From NCBI RefSeq assembly GCF_001905825.1, contig NZ_LIVV01000005.1:450594-514593 (forward strand): a DNA stretch of 64,000 bases, given 5' to 3'. Within the stretch, counting starts at the first letter, position 1; each line of letters starts with the position of its first letter. Shown one piece after another: positions 20,457-29,600 of this stretch. The position numbers and the translations under genes were made by a program. Source of the stretch: Streptomyces sp. CB02009 (lineage in GTDB: Bacteria > Actinomycetota > Actinomycetes > Streptomycetales > Streptomycetaceae). The notes under the pieces were generated by a model. That model was not told the origin of the DNA. It saw only the letters and a list, made by a program, of their open reading frames with translations, and searched no databases.

Positions 20457-21902
20457 TCACACGCCGACGAGGTCCTTCTCGCCGGCCTCCGCCTCTGCGG
20501 CCGCCTCCGCCTTCCGCCGGGCCTCCTGGCGCCGGGACGGGGCGAACAGCACCGCGACCGCGCCGAGGGCCACCGCTCCGGCGCCGACCCACAGCGCGGG
20601 CAGCAGGCCGTCGACGAAGTCCTGGCCGGACGCGTAGCCGCCCTGGGCGGCGAAGATCGAGGCCATCACGGCGACGCCGAGCGCGCCGCCGACCTCGCGC
20701 AGCGCGTTGTTGGCGCCGGAGGCGATGCCCTGCTCGGAGGGCCGGACGCTGGACATCACGAGGTTGGCCGCCGGTGCGAAGTACAGGGCCATGCCGATGC
20801 CGCTCACGACGAGGGCGGGGAGCTGGGCGGTGTACGAGGCGTCGGGGGTCAGGACGAGGGCGAACCAGGCGAGGCCGATCGCCTGGAGGGTGAGGCCGGC
20901 GGCGACGACCGGGCGGCCGCCGACGCGGTCGGAGAGGGCGCCGGCGAGCGGTGCGACGATCATGGGCATTCCGGTCCAGGGCAGCATCCGCAGCCCGGCC
21001 TCGGTGGGCGAGTAGCCGAGGACGCCCTGCATGTACTGGCTGAGCAGGAAGATCGAGCCGAACATGCCGAGGAACATCAGCAGGCTGGCCGCGTTGATCC
21101 CGGAGAAGGCGCGGTTGCGGAAGAGCCGCATGGGCAGCATCGGCGCCTTGGCGCGTATGCCGTGGTGGACGAACCCGCCGATGAGCGCGGCGCCGGCGAT
21201 GAGTCCGGTGAGGACGGTCGCGGAGGTCCAGCCGTCGATCGGGCCGCGGATCAGCGCGTACACGATGCCGAAGAGGCCGCCGCTGGCGAGGAGCGTGCCG
21301 GTGATGTCGAGGCGGGCACCGGTGCCGTACGACTCGGCGAGGCGCAGCCGGGCGAGCGGCAGCAGGGCGAGGCCGAGCGGGACGTTCAGCCAGAAGATCC
21401 ACTGCCAGGAGAGGTGCTCGGTGAGGACGCCGCCGATGAGGGGGCCGGAGGCGACGGCGAGTCCCTGGACGGCGCCCCAGATGCCGAAGGCGGTGCCGCG
21501 CTTGGCGGCCGGGACGGCCGCGGTGAGCAGGGTGAGCGTGAGCGGCATCATGATCGCGGCGCCGACGCCCTGGAGGGCGCGGGCGGCGATCAGCGCGTCG
21601 ATGCCGGGGGCGAGGGCGGCCGCGGCGGAGGCGCCGGTGAAGACGGTGAGTCCGACGATGAAGAGACGGCGACGGCCGAAGCGGTCGCCGAGGGCGGCGC
21701 CGAACATGAGGAGCACGGCGAAGGTGAGGGTGTACGCGCTCACCGTCCATTCGAGGTCGTGCAGCGCTCCGCCGAGGTCCTCGCGGATCGAGGGGAGGGC
21801 GGTGGTGACGACGAGGTTGTCGAGGGCCGCCATGAAGCCTGCGGCGCTGGTGATGACGAGTGCCCAGGCGGTGGAACCGCGGCGGGCTGCTGGCTGGTTC
21901 AT
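20457..21902 (-). CDS. MFS drug exporter (DHA2/EmrB-QacA type)
   Basis: A 481-residue drug:H+ antiporter with about 14 hydrophobic segments. Motif A of the family is present between TM2 and TM3 (GAALGDRFGRRRLF), the N-terminal D1-type motif is LDNLVVTTALPSI, and a motif-C-like GPLIGGVL follows. The C-terminus is a charged Ala/Glu tail. The ATG follows GAGGGG. The gene lies 98 bases downstream of a TetR-type gene and its promoter region holds the same operator as the regulator's, so it is likely induced by the exported compound. Confidence 0.9.
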   Translation of the reverse strand: MNQPAARRGSTAWALVITSAAGFMAALDNLVVTTALPSIREDLGGALHDLEWTVSAYTLTFAVLLMFGAALGDRFGRRRLFIVGLTVFTGASAAAALAPGIDALIAARALQGVGAAIMMPLTLTLLTAAVPAAKRGTAFGIWGAVQGLAVASGPLIGGVLTEHLSWQWIFWLNVPLGLALLPLARLRLAESYGTGARLDITGTLLASGGLFGIVYALIRGPIDGWTSATVLTGLIAGAALIGGFVHHGIRAKAPMLPMRLFRNRAFSGINAASLLMFLGMFGSIFLLSQYMQGVLGYSPTEAGLRMLPWTGMPMIVAPLAGALSDRVGGRPVVAAGLTLQAIGLAWFALVLTPDASYTAQLPALVVSGIGMALYFAPAANLVMSSVRPSEQGIASGANNALREVGGALGVAVMASIFAAQGGYASGQDFVDGLLPALWVGAGAVALGAVAVLFAPSRRQEARRKAEAAAEAEAGEKDLVGV

Positions 21903-21920
21903 TACTGCCCCTCGGATATC

Positions 21921-21944
21921 AGGTTAGTTATTGCTGACTAACTT
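21921..21944. promoter_or_regulatory. TetR-type operator upstream of MFS exporter
   Basis: Half-sites AGGTTAGT (21921-21928) and ACTAACTT (21937-21944) are separated by 8 bases, 19 bases before the exporter start. They match the operator at the regulator gene, AAGTTAGT-N8-ACTAACTT, in sequence and spacing. This is the likely repressor binding site controlling the exporter. Confidence 0.75.
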
Positions 21945-22000
21945 TCGCGCCCATGAGGGAGCGGGACGTGCGGGCGGACGCCCGAAGGCGGGCCCCCGCG

Positions 22001-22570
22001 CTACTCCTCGGTGCCGCCGGGGCGCCGGACGGAGGGGTAGAACCCCTCCCAGACCCGGTGCTCGGGCGGGAAGCCCATGGCGACGAGGGTGTTGATGAGC
22101 ATCCCGTACGCCAGGAAGGTCGTGGTCTCGTCGGCGTCGGCGCCGAGCGCGAGGTGGACGGTCTCCCAGAGAGTCGTCCAGCCGGCCCGTACGGCCTCGC
22201 CGAACTCGTGGTCGCCGGCCGCCTCGGCGGCGGCGACGGTCACGTACACCTGCATCTGCAGGAGGAGCCGGTCGGGGTCCTCGGTGATGATCCGGGTGTA
22301 CGCGGTGGCCATGGCATGGAGGGCCTCCTGGCCGGTCAGCCCCTTCGAGGCCTCCTCGAAGACCCGGATCGTGTCGCTGATGCAGCGCTCGGAGGCGGCC
22401 AGGAAGATTGCCTTCTTGCCGGGGAACAACCGGAAGAGATACGGCTGCGAGACGCCGACGCGCTTGGCGATCGCCTCGGTGGACGTGCCGTAGTACCCGC
22501 CGCGGCTGAACTCGCTCATCGCCGCGCGAATGACGCTCTCGCGCCGCTCCTCCGCACTCATCCTGACCAT
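22001..22570 (-). CDS. TetR-family transcriptional repressor
   Basis: A 189-residue regulator with an N-terminal TetR helix-turn-helix (GTSTEAIAKRVGVSQPYLFRLFPGKKAIF) and an all-helical ligand-binding domain. The frame could start at GTG 22591, but that codon lies inside the operator palindrome, so I prefer ATG 22570 (or ATG 22561). None has a good ribosome site and a leaderless mRNA is possible. The gene is directly upstream of the MFS exporter on the same strand. Identical operators before both genes point to autoregulation and control of the exporter. Confidence 0.88.
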   Translation of the reverse strand: MVRMSAEERRESVIRAAMSEFSRGGYYGTSTEAIAKRVGVSQPYLFRLFPGKKAIFLAASERCISDTIRVFEEASKGLTGQEALHAMATAYTRIITEDPDRLLLQMQVYVTVAAAEAAGDHEFGEAVRAGWTTLWETVHLALGADADETTTFLAYGMLINTLVAMGFPPEHRVWEGFYPSVRRPGGTEE

Positions 22571-22575
22571 GCGAA

Positions 22576-22603
22576 CCAAGTTAGTGCTCACTCACTAACT
22601 TGG
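22576..22603. promoter_or_regulatory. TetR-type operator at regulator gene
   Basis: A perfect 11-base inverted repeat (22576-22586 and 22593-22603) with a 6-base spacer, containing the core AAGTTAGT-N8-ACTAACTT. It lies immediately upstream of the preferred regulator start and matches the site before the exporter. Confidence 0.8.
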
Positions 22604-22650
22604 CAAGCGGAAAGCCCCGGCGCGCGAAGAGCGGAGGGGGTGGGCGAGCG

Positions 22651-22682
22651 AAAAGGCGGGCGGCCGCTCTCCGCGGCCGCCC
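22651..22682 (-). terminator. Terminator of hadA-hadB unit
   Basis: Perfect 10-base arms (22658-22667 and 22673-22682) are followed on the - strand by GCCTTTT. It lies 59 bases after the stop of the dehydratase gene and before the TetR operator. Confidence 0.7.
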
Positions 22683-22690
22683 ACCTCTGG

Positions 22691-22725
22691 CCTGCCTTGC
22701 TCTGCCCTGCCTTGCTCTGCCCTGC
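22691..22725. repeat. 15-bp tandem repeat, 2.3 copies
   Basis: The unit CCTGCCTTGCTCTGC occurs at 22691-22705 and 22706-22720, with a 5-base third start. It is non-coding, between the dehydratase stop and its terminator. No function is evident. Confidence 0.75.
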
Positions 22726-22740
22726 GATCGATCCGGGCGG

Positions 22741-23169
22741 CTACGCGAGCCGGACCACGGCCCGGGACATGCCCAGGACCTTCTGGCCCGCGCACATCGC
22801 GGTCAGGTCGACCCGCACCTGCTGGTCGTCCAGCTTCGCGGCGACCTTGGCGCTGACCTCGATCAGCGCACCGGTGTCGTCGTTGGGGACGACCACGGGC
22901 TTGGTGAAGCGGACGCCGTACTCGACGACGGCGGCCGGGTCGCCGGCCCAGTCGGTGACGACGCGGATCGCCTCGGCCATGGTGAACATGCCGTGGGCGA
23001 TGACGTCGGGGAGGCCGACCTCCACCGCGAACTTCTCGTTCCAGTGGATGGGGTTGAAGTCCCCGGAGGCGCCGGCGTACCGGACGAGTGTGGCGCGACT
23101 CACGGGAAAGGTCTGCGCGGGCAGCTCGGTGCCGACCTCGACCTCGTCGTAGGCGATCTTCGCGGTCAT
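22741..23169 (-). CDS. MaoC-like (R)-hydratase/dehydratase, HadB-like
   Basis: A 142-residue hot-dog-fold protein with the hydratase-2 motif: D37 and H42 in SGDFNPIHWNEKFA, then VGLPDVIAHGM. The family adds or removes water at (R)-3-hydroxyacyl thioesters. It starts 2 bases after the stop of a second hot-dog protein. That pairing mirrors the HadA-HadB dehydratase heterodimer of actinobacteria, where this subunit carries the catalytic residues. The substrate is not known. Confidence 0.85.
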   Translation of the reverse strand: MTAKIAYDEVEVGTELPAQTFPVSRATLVRYAGASGDFNPIHWNEKFAVEVGLPDVIAHGMFTMAEAIRVVTDWAGDPAAVVEYGVRFTKPVVVPNDDTGALIEVSAKVAAKLDDQQVRVDLTAMCAGQKVLGMSRAVVRLA

Positions 23170-23171
23170 GG

Positions 23172-23624
23172 TCAGGCCCCCTCGGGTGCGCGGGAGACGA
23201 GCTTCGTCCAGGCGGTCACGACGTGCTCGCCGGACTCGTCGTGGACCTCGCCGCGGATGTCCAGGATGTCGTTGCCCGCCATCGACTTGATCGCCTCGAT
23301 GGTGGAGGTGACGGACAGCCGGTCACCGGCGCGCACGGGCCGCGTGTAGGCGAACTTCTGGTCGCCGTGGACGACCCGGCTGTAGTCGAGGCCCAGCTGG
23401 GGGTCCTCGATGACCGCGCCGGCCGCCTTGAACGTGATGGCGAACACGAACGTCGGCGGAGCGATCACATCGGGGTGCCCGAGTTCCTTGGCCGCTTCCT
23501 GGTCGACGTAGGCGGGATTCACGTCCCCGATCGCCTCGGCGAACTCGCGGATCTTCTCGCGGCCGACCTCGTAGGCCGGGGTGGGCGGATAGGTCCGGCC
23601 CACGAAGGACTGGTCGAGCGCCAT
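23172..23624 (-). CDS. MaoC N-terminal-like dehydratase subunit, HadA-like
   Basis: A 150-residue hot-dog-fold protein (MALDQSFVGRTYPPTPAYEVGREKIREFAEAIGD). It contains the N-terminal MaoC-type sequence NPAYVD and ELGHPDVIAPPTF but not the full D...H catalytic pattern of its partner. It is therefore likely the substrate-binding half of a heterodimer. ATG 23624 follows AGGAGG with a 10-base gap. The gene lies after rpmG, separated by a hairpin. Confidence 0.82.
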   Translation of the reverse strand: MALDQSFVGRTYPPTPAYEVGREKIREFAEAIGDVNPAYVDQEAAKELGHPDVIAPPTFVFAITFKAAGAVIEDPQLGLDYSRVVHGDQKFAYTRPVRAGDRLSVTSTIEAIKSMAGNDILDIRGEVHDESGEHVVTAWTKLVSRAPEGA

Positions 23625-23660
23625 GGACTCGATACCTCCTGGATTTGTTGCCGACAAACG

Positions 23661-23696
23661 ACACGAGGCCGCCCCCGAGTGGGGACGGCCTCGTGT
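23661..23696 (-). terminator. Terminator after rpmG
   Basis: Two 16-base arms (23661-23676 and 23681-23696, one mismatch) with a 4-base loop, 11 bases after the rpmG stop. Confidence 0.75.
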
Positions 23697-23706
23697 ACGA
23701 GCCTGA

Positions 23707-23871
23707 TTAGCGCGTCTCGCGGTGTGCAGTGTGCGAGTTGCAGCGGGGGCAGTGCTTCTTCATCTCAAGACGGTCCGGGTTGTTACGCCGGTTCTTCTTG
23801 GTGATGTAGTTCCGCTCCTTGCACTCCACGCAGGCCAGCGTGATCTTCGGGCGGACGTCGGTGGCAGCCAC
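23707..23871 (-). CDS. rpmG: 50S ribosomal protein L33
   Basis: A 54-residue L33 from GTG 23871 behind AAGGAG. It has the zinc-ribbon cysteines (CVEC near residue 14 and CPRC near residue 45) and the body [21 protein letters not shown], so it is the zinc-containing (C+) form. It sits between two dehydratase genes and two tRNA genes. Confidence 0.96.
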
Positions 23872-23958
23872 GTGAGTGCTCCTTGGACGGATGGGACGGA
23901 TGAACGCATAAAAGAGTAGCCGATCGAAGGACCGACCCCACAATCGGCTACCGTGTGT

Positions 23959-24030
23959 AGCGGTGACCGGACTTGAACCGGTGACACAGCGATTATGAGC
24001 CGCTTGCTCTACCGACTGAGCTACACCGCT
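23959..24030 (-). tRNA. tRNA-Met (anticodon CAT)
   Basis: A 72-base cloverleaf on the - strand. The acceptor arms AGCGGTG/CACCGCT pair fully, the anticodon loop is CTCATAA, and the T arm is ACCGG TTCAAGT CCGGT. The acceptor starts with an A-T pair, so it is compatible with an elongator-type tRNA, although C-A mismatch rules for initiators would need checking. CCA is not encoded. Confidence 0.93.
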
Positions 24031-24074
24031 TTGATGATCCGGATCCCGTCCGAAGACGGGTCCTTCTCACCAGA

Positions 24075-24146
24075 GCCCCAATACGGAATCGAACCGTAGA
24101 CCTTCTCCTTACCATGGAGACGCTCTACCGACTGAGCTATTGGGGC
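24075..24146 (-). tRNA. tRNA-Thr (anticodon GGT)
   Basis: A 72-base cloverleaf on the - strand with acceptor arms GCCCCAA/TTGGGGC, anticodon stem TCTCC/GGAGA with loop ATGGTAA (GGT), and a T loop with GGTTCGATTCC. It lies 44 bases from tRNA-Met on the same strand. Confidence 0.94.
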
Positions 24147-24353
24147 GAGCGAGGAAGACATTACACGGTCCCCGGCCCATCACCCAAATCCGTTTCGCGG
24201 CGCCCTCGCGACGGCCCTCACCAGGCGTCCCGTACGCCACTCGTGGCCTCATCGGTACGACTATTGCGCTCCTCCTCGAAGCGCGGACCGACCGCCCCTA
24301 GGCTCTGCCCCACGCTTCGTGATCTTGATCTTGAGGAGCCTTGAGGAGCCCCG

Positions 24354-25634
24354 ATGTCAGCCGAAAGCAAGCAGCCCCAGCCGCCCGAGGACGGGGCCGC
24401 CACCACGGCCGACTCGACCTCGCTCCTGCTCTCCCACGCACGGCTCACCGACGGGCGGACCGTGGACGTACGGCTCGTCGGCGGCCGGATCGAGGCCGTC
24501 GGCACCGCCGGCAGCCTCACCGCCGCGGGCGCGCGCGTGGACCTCGCCGGCTACCTGCTGCTCCCCGCCGCCGCCGAACCCCACGCCCACGCCGACACCG
24601 CGCTCTCCGCCGACTCCCCCGGGCCCGTCTCCTACACCCCCGAGGAGGTCCAGCGCCGGGCCACCGAGGCGGCGCTGCTCCAGCTCGGCCACGGCGCGAC
24701 CGCGCAGCGCGCGCACGTCCGGATCGGCGACGTCCACGGACTCGGCCCGCTCGAAGCCGTCCTCCAGGCCCGGCGCTCACTGCGCGGCCTCGTGGACCTC
24801 ACCGCCGTCGCGGTGCCGAGGCTGCTCACCGGGGCGGCCGGCGCGGACGGGCTCGCCATGCTGCGGGACGCGGTGAAGATGGGCGCCGGGGTGGTGGGCG
24901 GCTGTCCGGACCTGGACCCGGACCCGGCGGGGTACGTCGAGGCGGTCCTGGAGATCGCGGCCGAACACGGCGTACCGGTCGACCTGCACACCGACGGGGA
25001 CGACCCGGCCCGGCTCGCCCGGCTGGCGGCGATGGCCGGCGGGCTGCGGCCCGGGGTGACCATCGGGCCGTGCGCGGGCCTCGGCCGGCTCCCCTCCGAC
25101 GCGGCGCGGCGGGCGGCGGACGGGCTCGCGGCGGCCGGCGTGACCGTGGTCTGCCTGCCGCAGGGCGGCTGCGGGGGCACGGAGACGCGCGGCGCGGCGC
25201 CGGTGCGGCTGCTGCGGGCGGCCGGAGTGCGGCTCGCGGCGGGCAGCGGGGCGATGCGGGACGTGGCCAACCCGGTGGGGCGCGGCGATCCGCTGGAGGC
25301 GGCGTACCTCCTCGCCTCGCTCGGCGGGCTGCCGGCGGCGGACGCGTACGCGGCGGTGAGCGCGGAGGCGCGGGCGGCGATGGGGCTGCCGGAGGTGCGG
25401 GTCGAGGCCGGCTTCCCGGCGGAGCTGCTCGCGGTGCGCGGCGAGCGGCTGTCGGGCGTGCTGTCCCTCGCGTACAGCCGGATCGTGGTGCACCGGGGCA
25501 GGGTCGTGGCCCGGACCAGCGCCGTACGGGAGTACTGCGACTCGGCGGCGGCGCTCGACCTGCCCCGCCAGGCCCGCCCGGAGCGGCCGCCCGAGCCGGG
25601 AAGCCCTCCGGCCGGTCCCGTCGTACGGTCGTGA
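24354..25634 (+). CDS. Amidohydrolase family protein (cytosine-deaminase-like)
   Basis: A 426-residue TIM-barrel amidohydrolase. The metal-site HxH appears in AAEPHAHADTAL (about residues 74-85), the internal lysine/histidine region is HTDGDDPARLARLAAMAGG, and the late Asp region is AAGSGAMRDVANPVGRGDPLEAAYLL. The order resembles cytosine deaminase and related N-deaminases. The late acidic motif reads GSGAMRD rather than the usual GxDD, so metal binding or substrate may differ. ATG 24354 follows GAGGAG. The next gene starts within a few bases of its stop. Confidence 0.75.
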   Translation: MSAESKQPQPPEDGAATTADSTSLLLSHARLTDGRTVDVRLVGGRIEAVGTAGSLTAAGARVDLAGYLLLPAAAEPHAHADTALSADSPGPVSYTPEEVQRRATEAALLQLGHGATAQRAHVRIGDVHGLGPLEAVLQARRSLRGLVDLTAVAVPRLLTGAAGADGLAMLRDAVKMGAGVVGGCPDLDPDPAGYVEAVLEIAAEHGVPVDLHTDGDDPARLARLAAMAGGLRPGVTIGPCAGLGRLPSDAARRAADGLAAAGVTVVCLPQGGCGGTETRGAAPVRLLRAAGVRLAAGSGAMRDVANPVGRGDPLEAAYLLASLGGLPAADAYAAVSAEARAAMGLPEVRVEAGFPAELLAVRGERLSGVLSLAYSRIVVHRGRVVARTSAVREYCDSAAALDLPRQARPERPPEPGSPPAGPVVRS

Positions 25635-25636
25635 GT

Positions 25637-26293
25637 ATGCGCATCGTCATCGCTGGAGGACACGGACAGATCGCCCTGCGCCTGGAGAGGCTGCTCTCGG
25701 CGCACGGGCACGAGGTCGCGGGGATCATCCGCAGACCGGAACAGGCCGGGGACCTGCGGGACGCGGGTGCCGAGCCCGTCGTCCTGGACCTGGAGTCGGC
25801 GTCGGTCGAGATGGTCGCCGCCGTGCTCCAGGGCGCCGACGCGGCCGTCTTCGCGGCCGGGGCGGGCCCGGGCAGCAGCGTGGACCGCAAGGACACGGTG
25901 GACCGCGCGGCGGCGGTCCTGTTCGCCGACGCGGCCGAACGCGCCGGCGTACGCCGGTACATCGTCGTCTCGTCGATGGGCGCGGACGCCACGCACGCGG
26001 GCGACGAGGTCTTCGACGCCTACCTGCGCGCCAAGGGCGCGGCGGACGACGAGGTCCGTTCCCGTACGGCCCTGGACTGGACGATCCTGCGCCCCGGCAG
26101 CCTCACCGACGACGCGGGCACGGGCCTGGTCCGCCTGGAGGCCCGCACGGGCCGCGGCCCGGTCCCCCGCGACGACGTGGCGGCGGCGATCGCGGAACTC
26201 CTGGACACCCCGGCGACGGCCGGCCTGACCCTGGAACTGATCTCGGGCTCGACGCCGCTCTCGGTCGCGGTGAAGGACATGGCCGGAAACTGA
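25637..26293 (+). CDS. NAD(P)-binding Rossmann protein (atypical SDR, NmrA/YwnB-like)
   Basis: A 218-residue protein beginning MRIVIAGGHGQIALRLERLL, where GGHGQIA is the Gly-rich dinucleotide-binding loop (G7 onward). It continues with DLRDAGAEPVVLDLES and YIVVSSMGAD. Catalytic Tyr-x3-Lys residues are not in the classical form (AYLRAKGAADDEV is close to it). The family includes NAD(P)H-binding epimerase-like and redox-sensing proteins. GTG 25631, overlapping the previous stop, is an alternative start. The C-terminus reaches the hairpin before the integrated element. Confidence 0.78.
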   Translation: MRIVIAGGHGQIALRLERLLSAHGHEVAGIIRRPEQAGDLRDAGAEPVVLDLESASVEMVAAVLQGADAAVFAAGAGPGSSVDRKDTVDRAAAVLFADAAERAGVRRYIVVSSMGADATHAGDEVFDAYLRAKGAADDEVRSRTALDWTILRPGSLTDDAGTGLVRLEARTGRGPVPRDDVAAAIAELLDTPATAGLTLELISGSTPLSVAVKDMAGN

Positions 26294-26319
26294 CGGCCCG
26301 ACACACCCCCGGAAACGAA

Positions 26320-26353
26320 GGAAGGCCCCCGGTGCAAGCACCGGGGACCTTCC
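26320..26353 (+). terminator. Terminator before element left end
   Basis: Two 15-base arms (26320-26334 and 26339-26353, one mismatch) with a 4-base loop and followed by GTTT. It lies 26 bases after the stop of the NAD(P)-binding gene and 3 bases before the attachment-site repeat. Confidence 0.75.
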
Positions 26354-26356
26354 GTT

Positions 26357-26413
26357 TCGCGTGGCGACGCCAGGATTCGAACCTGGGTAGGCTAAGCCGA
26401 CGGATTTACAGTC
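26357..26413. repeat. attL: left 57-bp attachment-site repeat (tRNA-Tyr 3' remnant)
   Basis: A perfect 57-base copy of 43394-43450. It contains the 3' 52 bases of tRNA-Tyr (T arm, long variable arm and anticodon side) but lacks the 5' half, so it is a displaced tRNA fragment and not a gene. It marks the left junction of the integrated element. A 10-base imperfect inverted repeat (26443-26452/26475-26484) lies just inside. Confidence 0.9.
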
Positions 26414-26626
26414 TTCCGGCGTCCAGAGCACCACATCGGTTCTGACCTGGGCTTTAACCTTCAGAAGCAGTGGAGCCTAGGTCAGTCGTCCATGCCTCGG
26501 CCATACAGCCTCGGCCTCCGTTAACTTCGGCGCCCTCGACTTGTCTCAGTCGCCGCGCCCCAGCCCCGGCAACAAGATCCGAGAACCGGCTGACAACCTG
26601 ACAGAGGCACCGCAGGATCTTCTCCC

Positions 26627-29600
26627 ATGAGCATTGGGAGACGCTTGAGGCGGGCCGCAGCCATCGCCCTAGGTACAGCCGCGATCGTGTGGCTTGCCGT
26701 AGTCGCGGTGCGAGACGGGTGGGGCGAAGCCGACGCGGTTGCCAGCGTGTTTGGCGGCGCCGCAGGCATTGTTGCCTTAACGGTCTCCCTAGTCGTGCAG
26801 TCCAGCAGTCAGCAGGAGTCCACAGTTCTCCAGCCCAGAACCTCCGAGCTGGATGACTGGGTCTTGCCACGGGGCGAGTTGGAGGAAACCGTCGCAGCCG
26901 TGTGCCGTCAGGATCAGGGATCTGCGGTCGCTCTCACAACTGCTCTAAAGGGCGCTGGCGGGTTCGGCAAAACGACCCTGGCAAGACTGGCGTGCACACA
27001 CCCAGAAGTGCAGAAGCGCTTCAAAACGCACGTTTACTTTGTCACGATCGGACGAGATATTCGCGGGCGGGCGGCAATCGCAGCAAAGGTAGCTGATGTA
27101 ACACGCACCATAACCGGTGAATCACTGGAGGTCAGCCAAGACTCGGATCCCATCCAGCTGGGAATACATCTTGGCAACCTACTCGCTCGCCGCCCCCGCA
27201 CCCTTCTCGTGATCGATGACGTATGGGAGGCCGAACAGCTATCCCCCTTCCTCCAAGGCGCGGAGAAGCGCTGCGTGCGTCTGGTCACGACTCGCAACCC
27301 CGATGCACTGCCAGCCCACGCTAGGCAGATCACTGTCGATCGAATGTCCCCGAGGCAAGCTCGCGAAGTTTTGAGTTACGGCTTGGACAACACATTGACA
27401 CCTTCGGTAATAGAAGGATTGATAAGGGCGACCGGCCGATGGCCACTGCTGCTTCGCATGGTCAACCAGTTCATCGTGGCACTGACGGCCACCGGCATTA
27501 CCGGCACAGAAGCGGCCAGCCATATCTATCACCGCCTGCAGACCCTAGGCCCAGCAGGGGCGGACGGTGACGCCCCTCTAGATCTAAACGACCCGAAACG
27601 CAGAAATGAGGCAGTGCGCGCCAGCATACAGGCAGCCACCACACTGCTTCCGGAAGATTCTGATGACCGCTTCGCAGAACTAGGGATTTTCGCAGAAGAC
27701 GAGCAGATCCCAATGCGACTCGTGACCTTGTTGTGGCGTGCAACAAACGGACTGGACGAGGCTAAATCTCGTCATCTCTGCAAGCAGATGGCGGATCTAT
27801 CGCTCCTGAGCATCTCCACGGAGACCAACGGAGGATCCATTGTTCTTCACGATGTAATCCGAGACTATCTGCGCATAGAACTTGGAGAGCGACTAGCGGT
27901 AGTCAATTCTGCATTTCTGGACACCCTTTCCGTCGAAATGCCAACCTGTACCGCCATGGGACATCGATCGGCCCCGGACCGGCAATGGTGGAACGCCGAC
28001 GACCACTACCTCATGGATCACCTCATTACACACTTCATTGAGGCAGGACGCCGAGATGAAGCGGAAGGCTTGGCGGGAGACTTGCGCTGGGTACGTGAGC
28101 GCTTGCACCAGCGGGGCACTACCGCTCCAGCCCGCGACTTGGACTTGGTTGGAACCCCCGAATCGCGGGCCTTGGCCGCAGACTTGGTCCGGGCGGCCCA
28201 CCTTCTGCCCCCTACTGAACCACTGCACTCATGGGATGCGGTTCTTCGCAGTCGGCTACACCCCCTCCCTCACTGGGGCGAACAGACTTCAATGCTCGCC
28301 ATCACACCCCCCGCCCTAGTCGACTTGTGGCCGCCGCCTGACATTCCTCACCCGGCCCTACGCCGCACACTGTCCAGCCACACGGCGCCCGTCACATCGG
28401 TGGCCATCAGTCCCGGCGGTACCTGGATCGCGACCGCCAGCAGTGACAGGACTCTCCGCATCTGGAATGCCGAAACGGGTATTGAGCGCCTCGTAGTAGA
28501 CACGACGGCCACAGTGACGTCCGTGGCGATTAGCCCCGACGGCACCTGGATTGCAGCAGCCGACACGGACGGCACAGTGCATATCGTGGACGCAGTCACT
28601 GGCCTCGTACGTATCACCATGGCTGGGCATACTGGCGCTCTGCGCTCTGTGGTGATCAGCCCGGACGGGACGTGGATTGCTGCGGCCGGCAGGGACACCG
28701 TCATCCGTATCTGGGACGTAGTGACAGGTCAGGAACGCCGCATCCTCATTGGCCACACTGAGAGTATTTCGTCAATATCCATCAGCTCCGACGGTAGCTG
28801 GCTGGCCACTTCCAGCGACGACAAGACCGTGCGCATCTGGGACGCGGAAACGGGGCGCGAAATATCTGTCCTTGCTCACGCGAATTCAGTTATTGACGTG
28901 TCGGTCAGCCACCAGGGCACGTGGCTCGTAACAGCGTGCACTGACGCAACGGTTCTAGTTTGGGATAGAATCACAAGTCAAGTCATTCACACCTTCTCCG
29001 GCTTCCTCGATATGGCACGGTCAGTAGCGATTAGCCCTGACGGCACTTGGATTGCGACCACCCACGGAAATGGAGCCGTGCGGATTTGGGACACGGCAAC
29101 TCAAGCCGAGAAAGGCACTCTTATCGGCCATGGCGAGGTCGCCATGGAAGCCGCAATTAGCGCTGACAGCACATGGCTTGCCACTGCCAGCCATGATTAC
29201 ACCGTTCGCATTTGGGACGTTGCGGCAGCACACGGTCATCAAACAGTTGGCCATAGCGACAGAGTATGGTCAATGGGCATCAGCCCTGACGGCACCTGGA
29301 TCGCAACAGCAAGCACTGACGAAACCGCACGGATTTGGAATTCCACAACAGGACAGGAAATTCATAGGCTCACCGCCCACGCCAGTCCCGTGTGGTCGGT
29401 AGCTATCAGCCCAGACGGCACCTGGATCGCCACTTCGGGCAGTGACAACACAACGCGCATCTGGAACGCGGCTACAGGACGGGAAATCCGTTCCCTCATC
29501 GGCCACACTGAGACCGTATGGTCGGTAGCTATCAGTCCGGATGGAGCTTGGCTCGCAACGGCTTCGGAAGATGGCACCATTCGTATCTGGGACGTTACCA

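Noticed and set aside
26362..26413. Second tRNA-Tyr gene
   Set aside because: Only the 3' part is present; the acceptor 5' half and D arm are missing, so it is the attL remnant.
24632..26434. A 600-codon - strand frame opposite the amidohydrolase and NAD(P)-binding genes
   Set aside because: Antisense shadow running through a tRNA remnant; composition is Ser/Arg/Ala-biased without domains.
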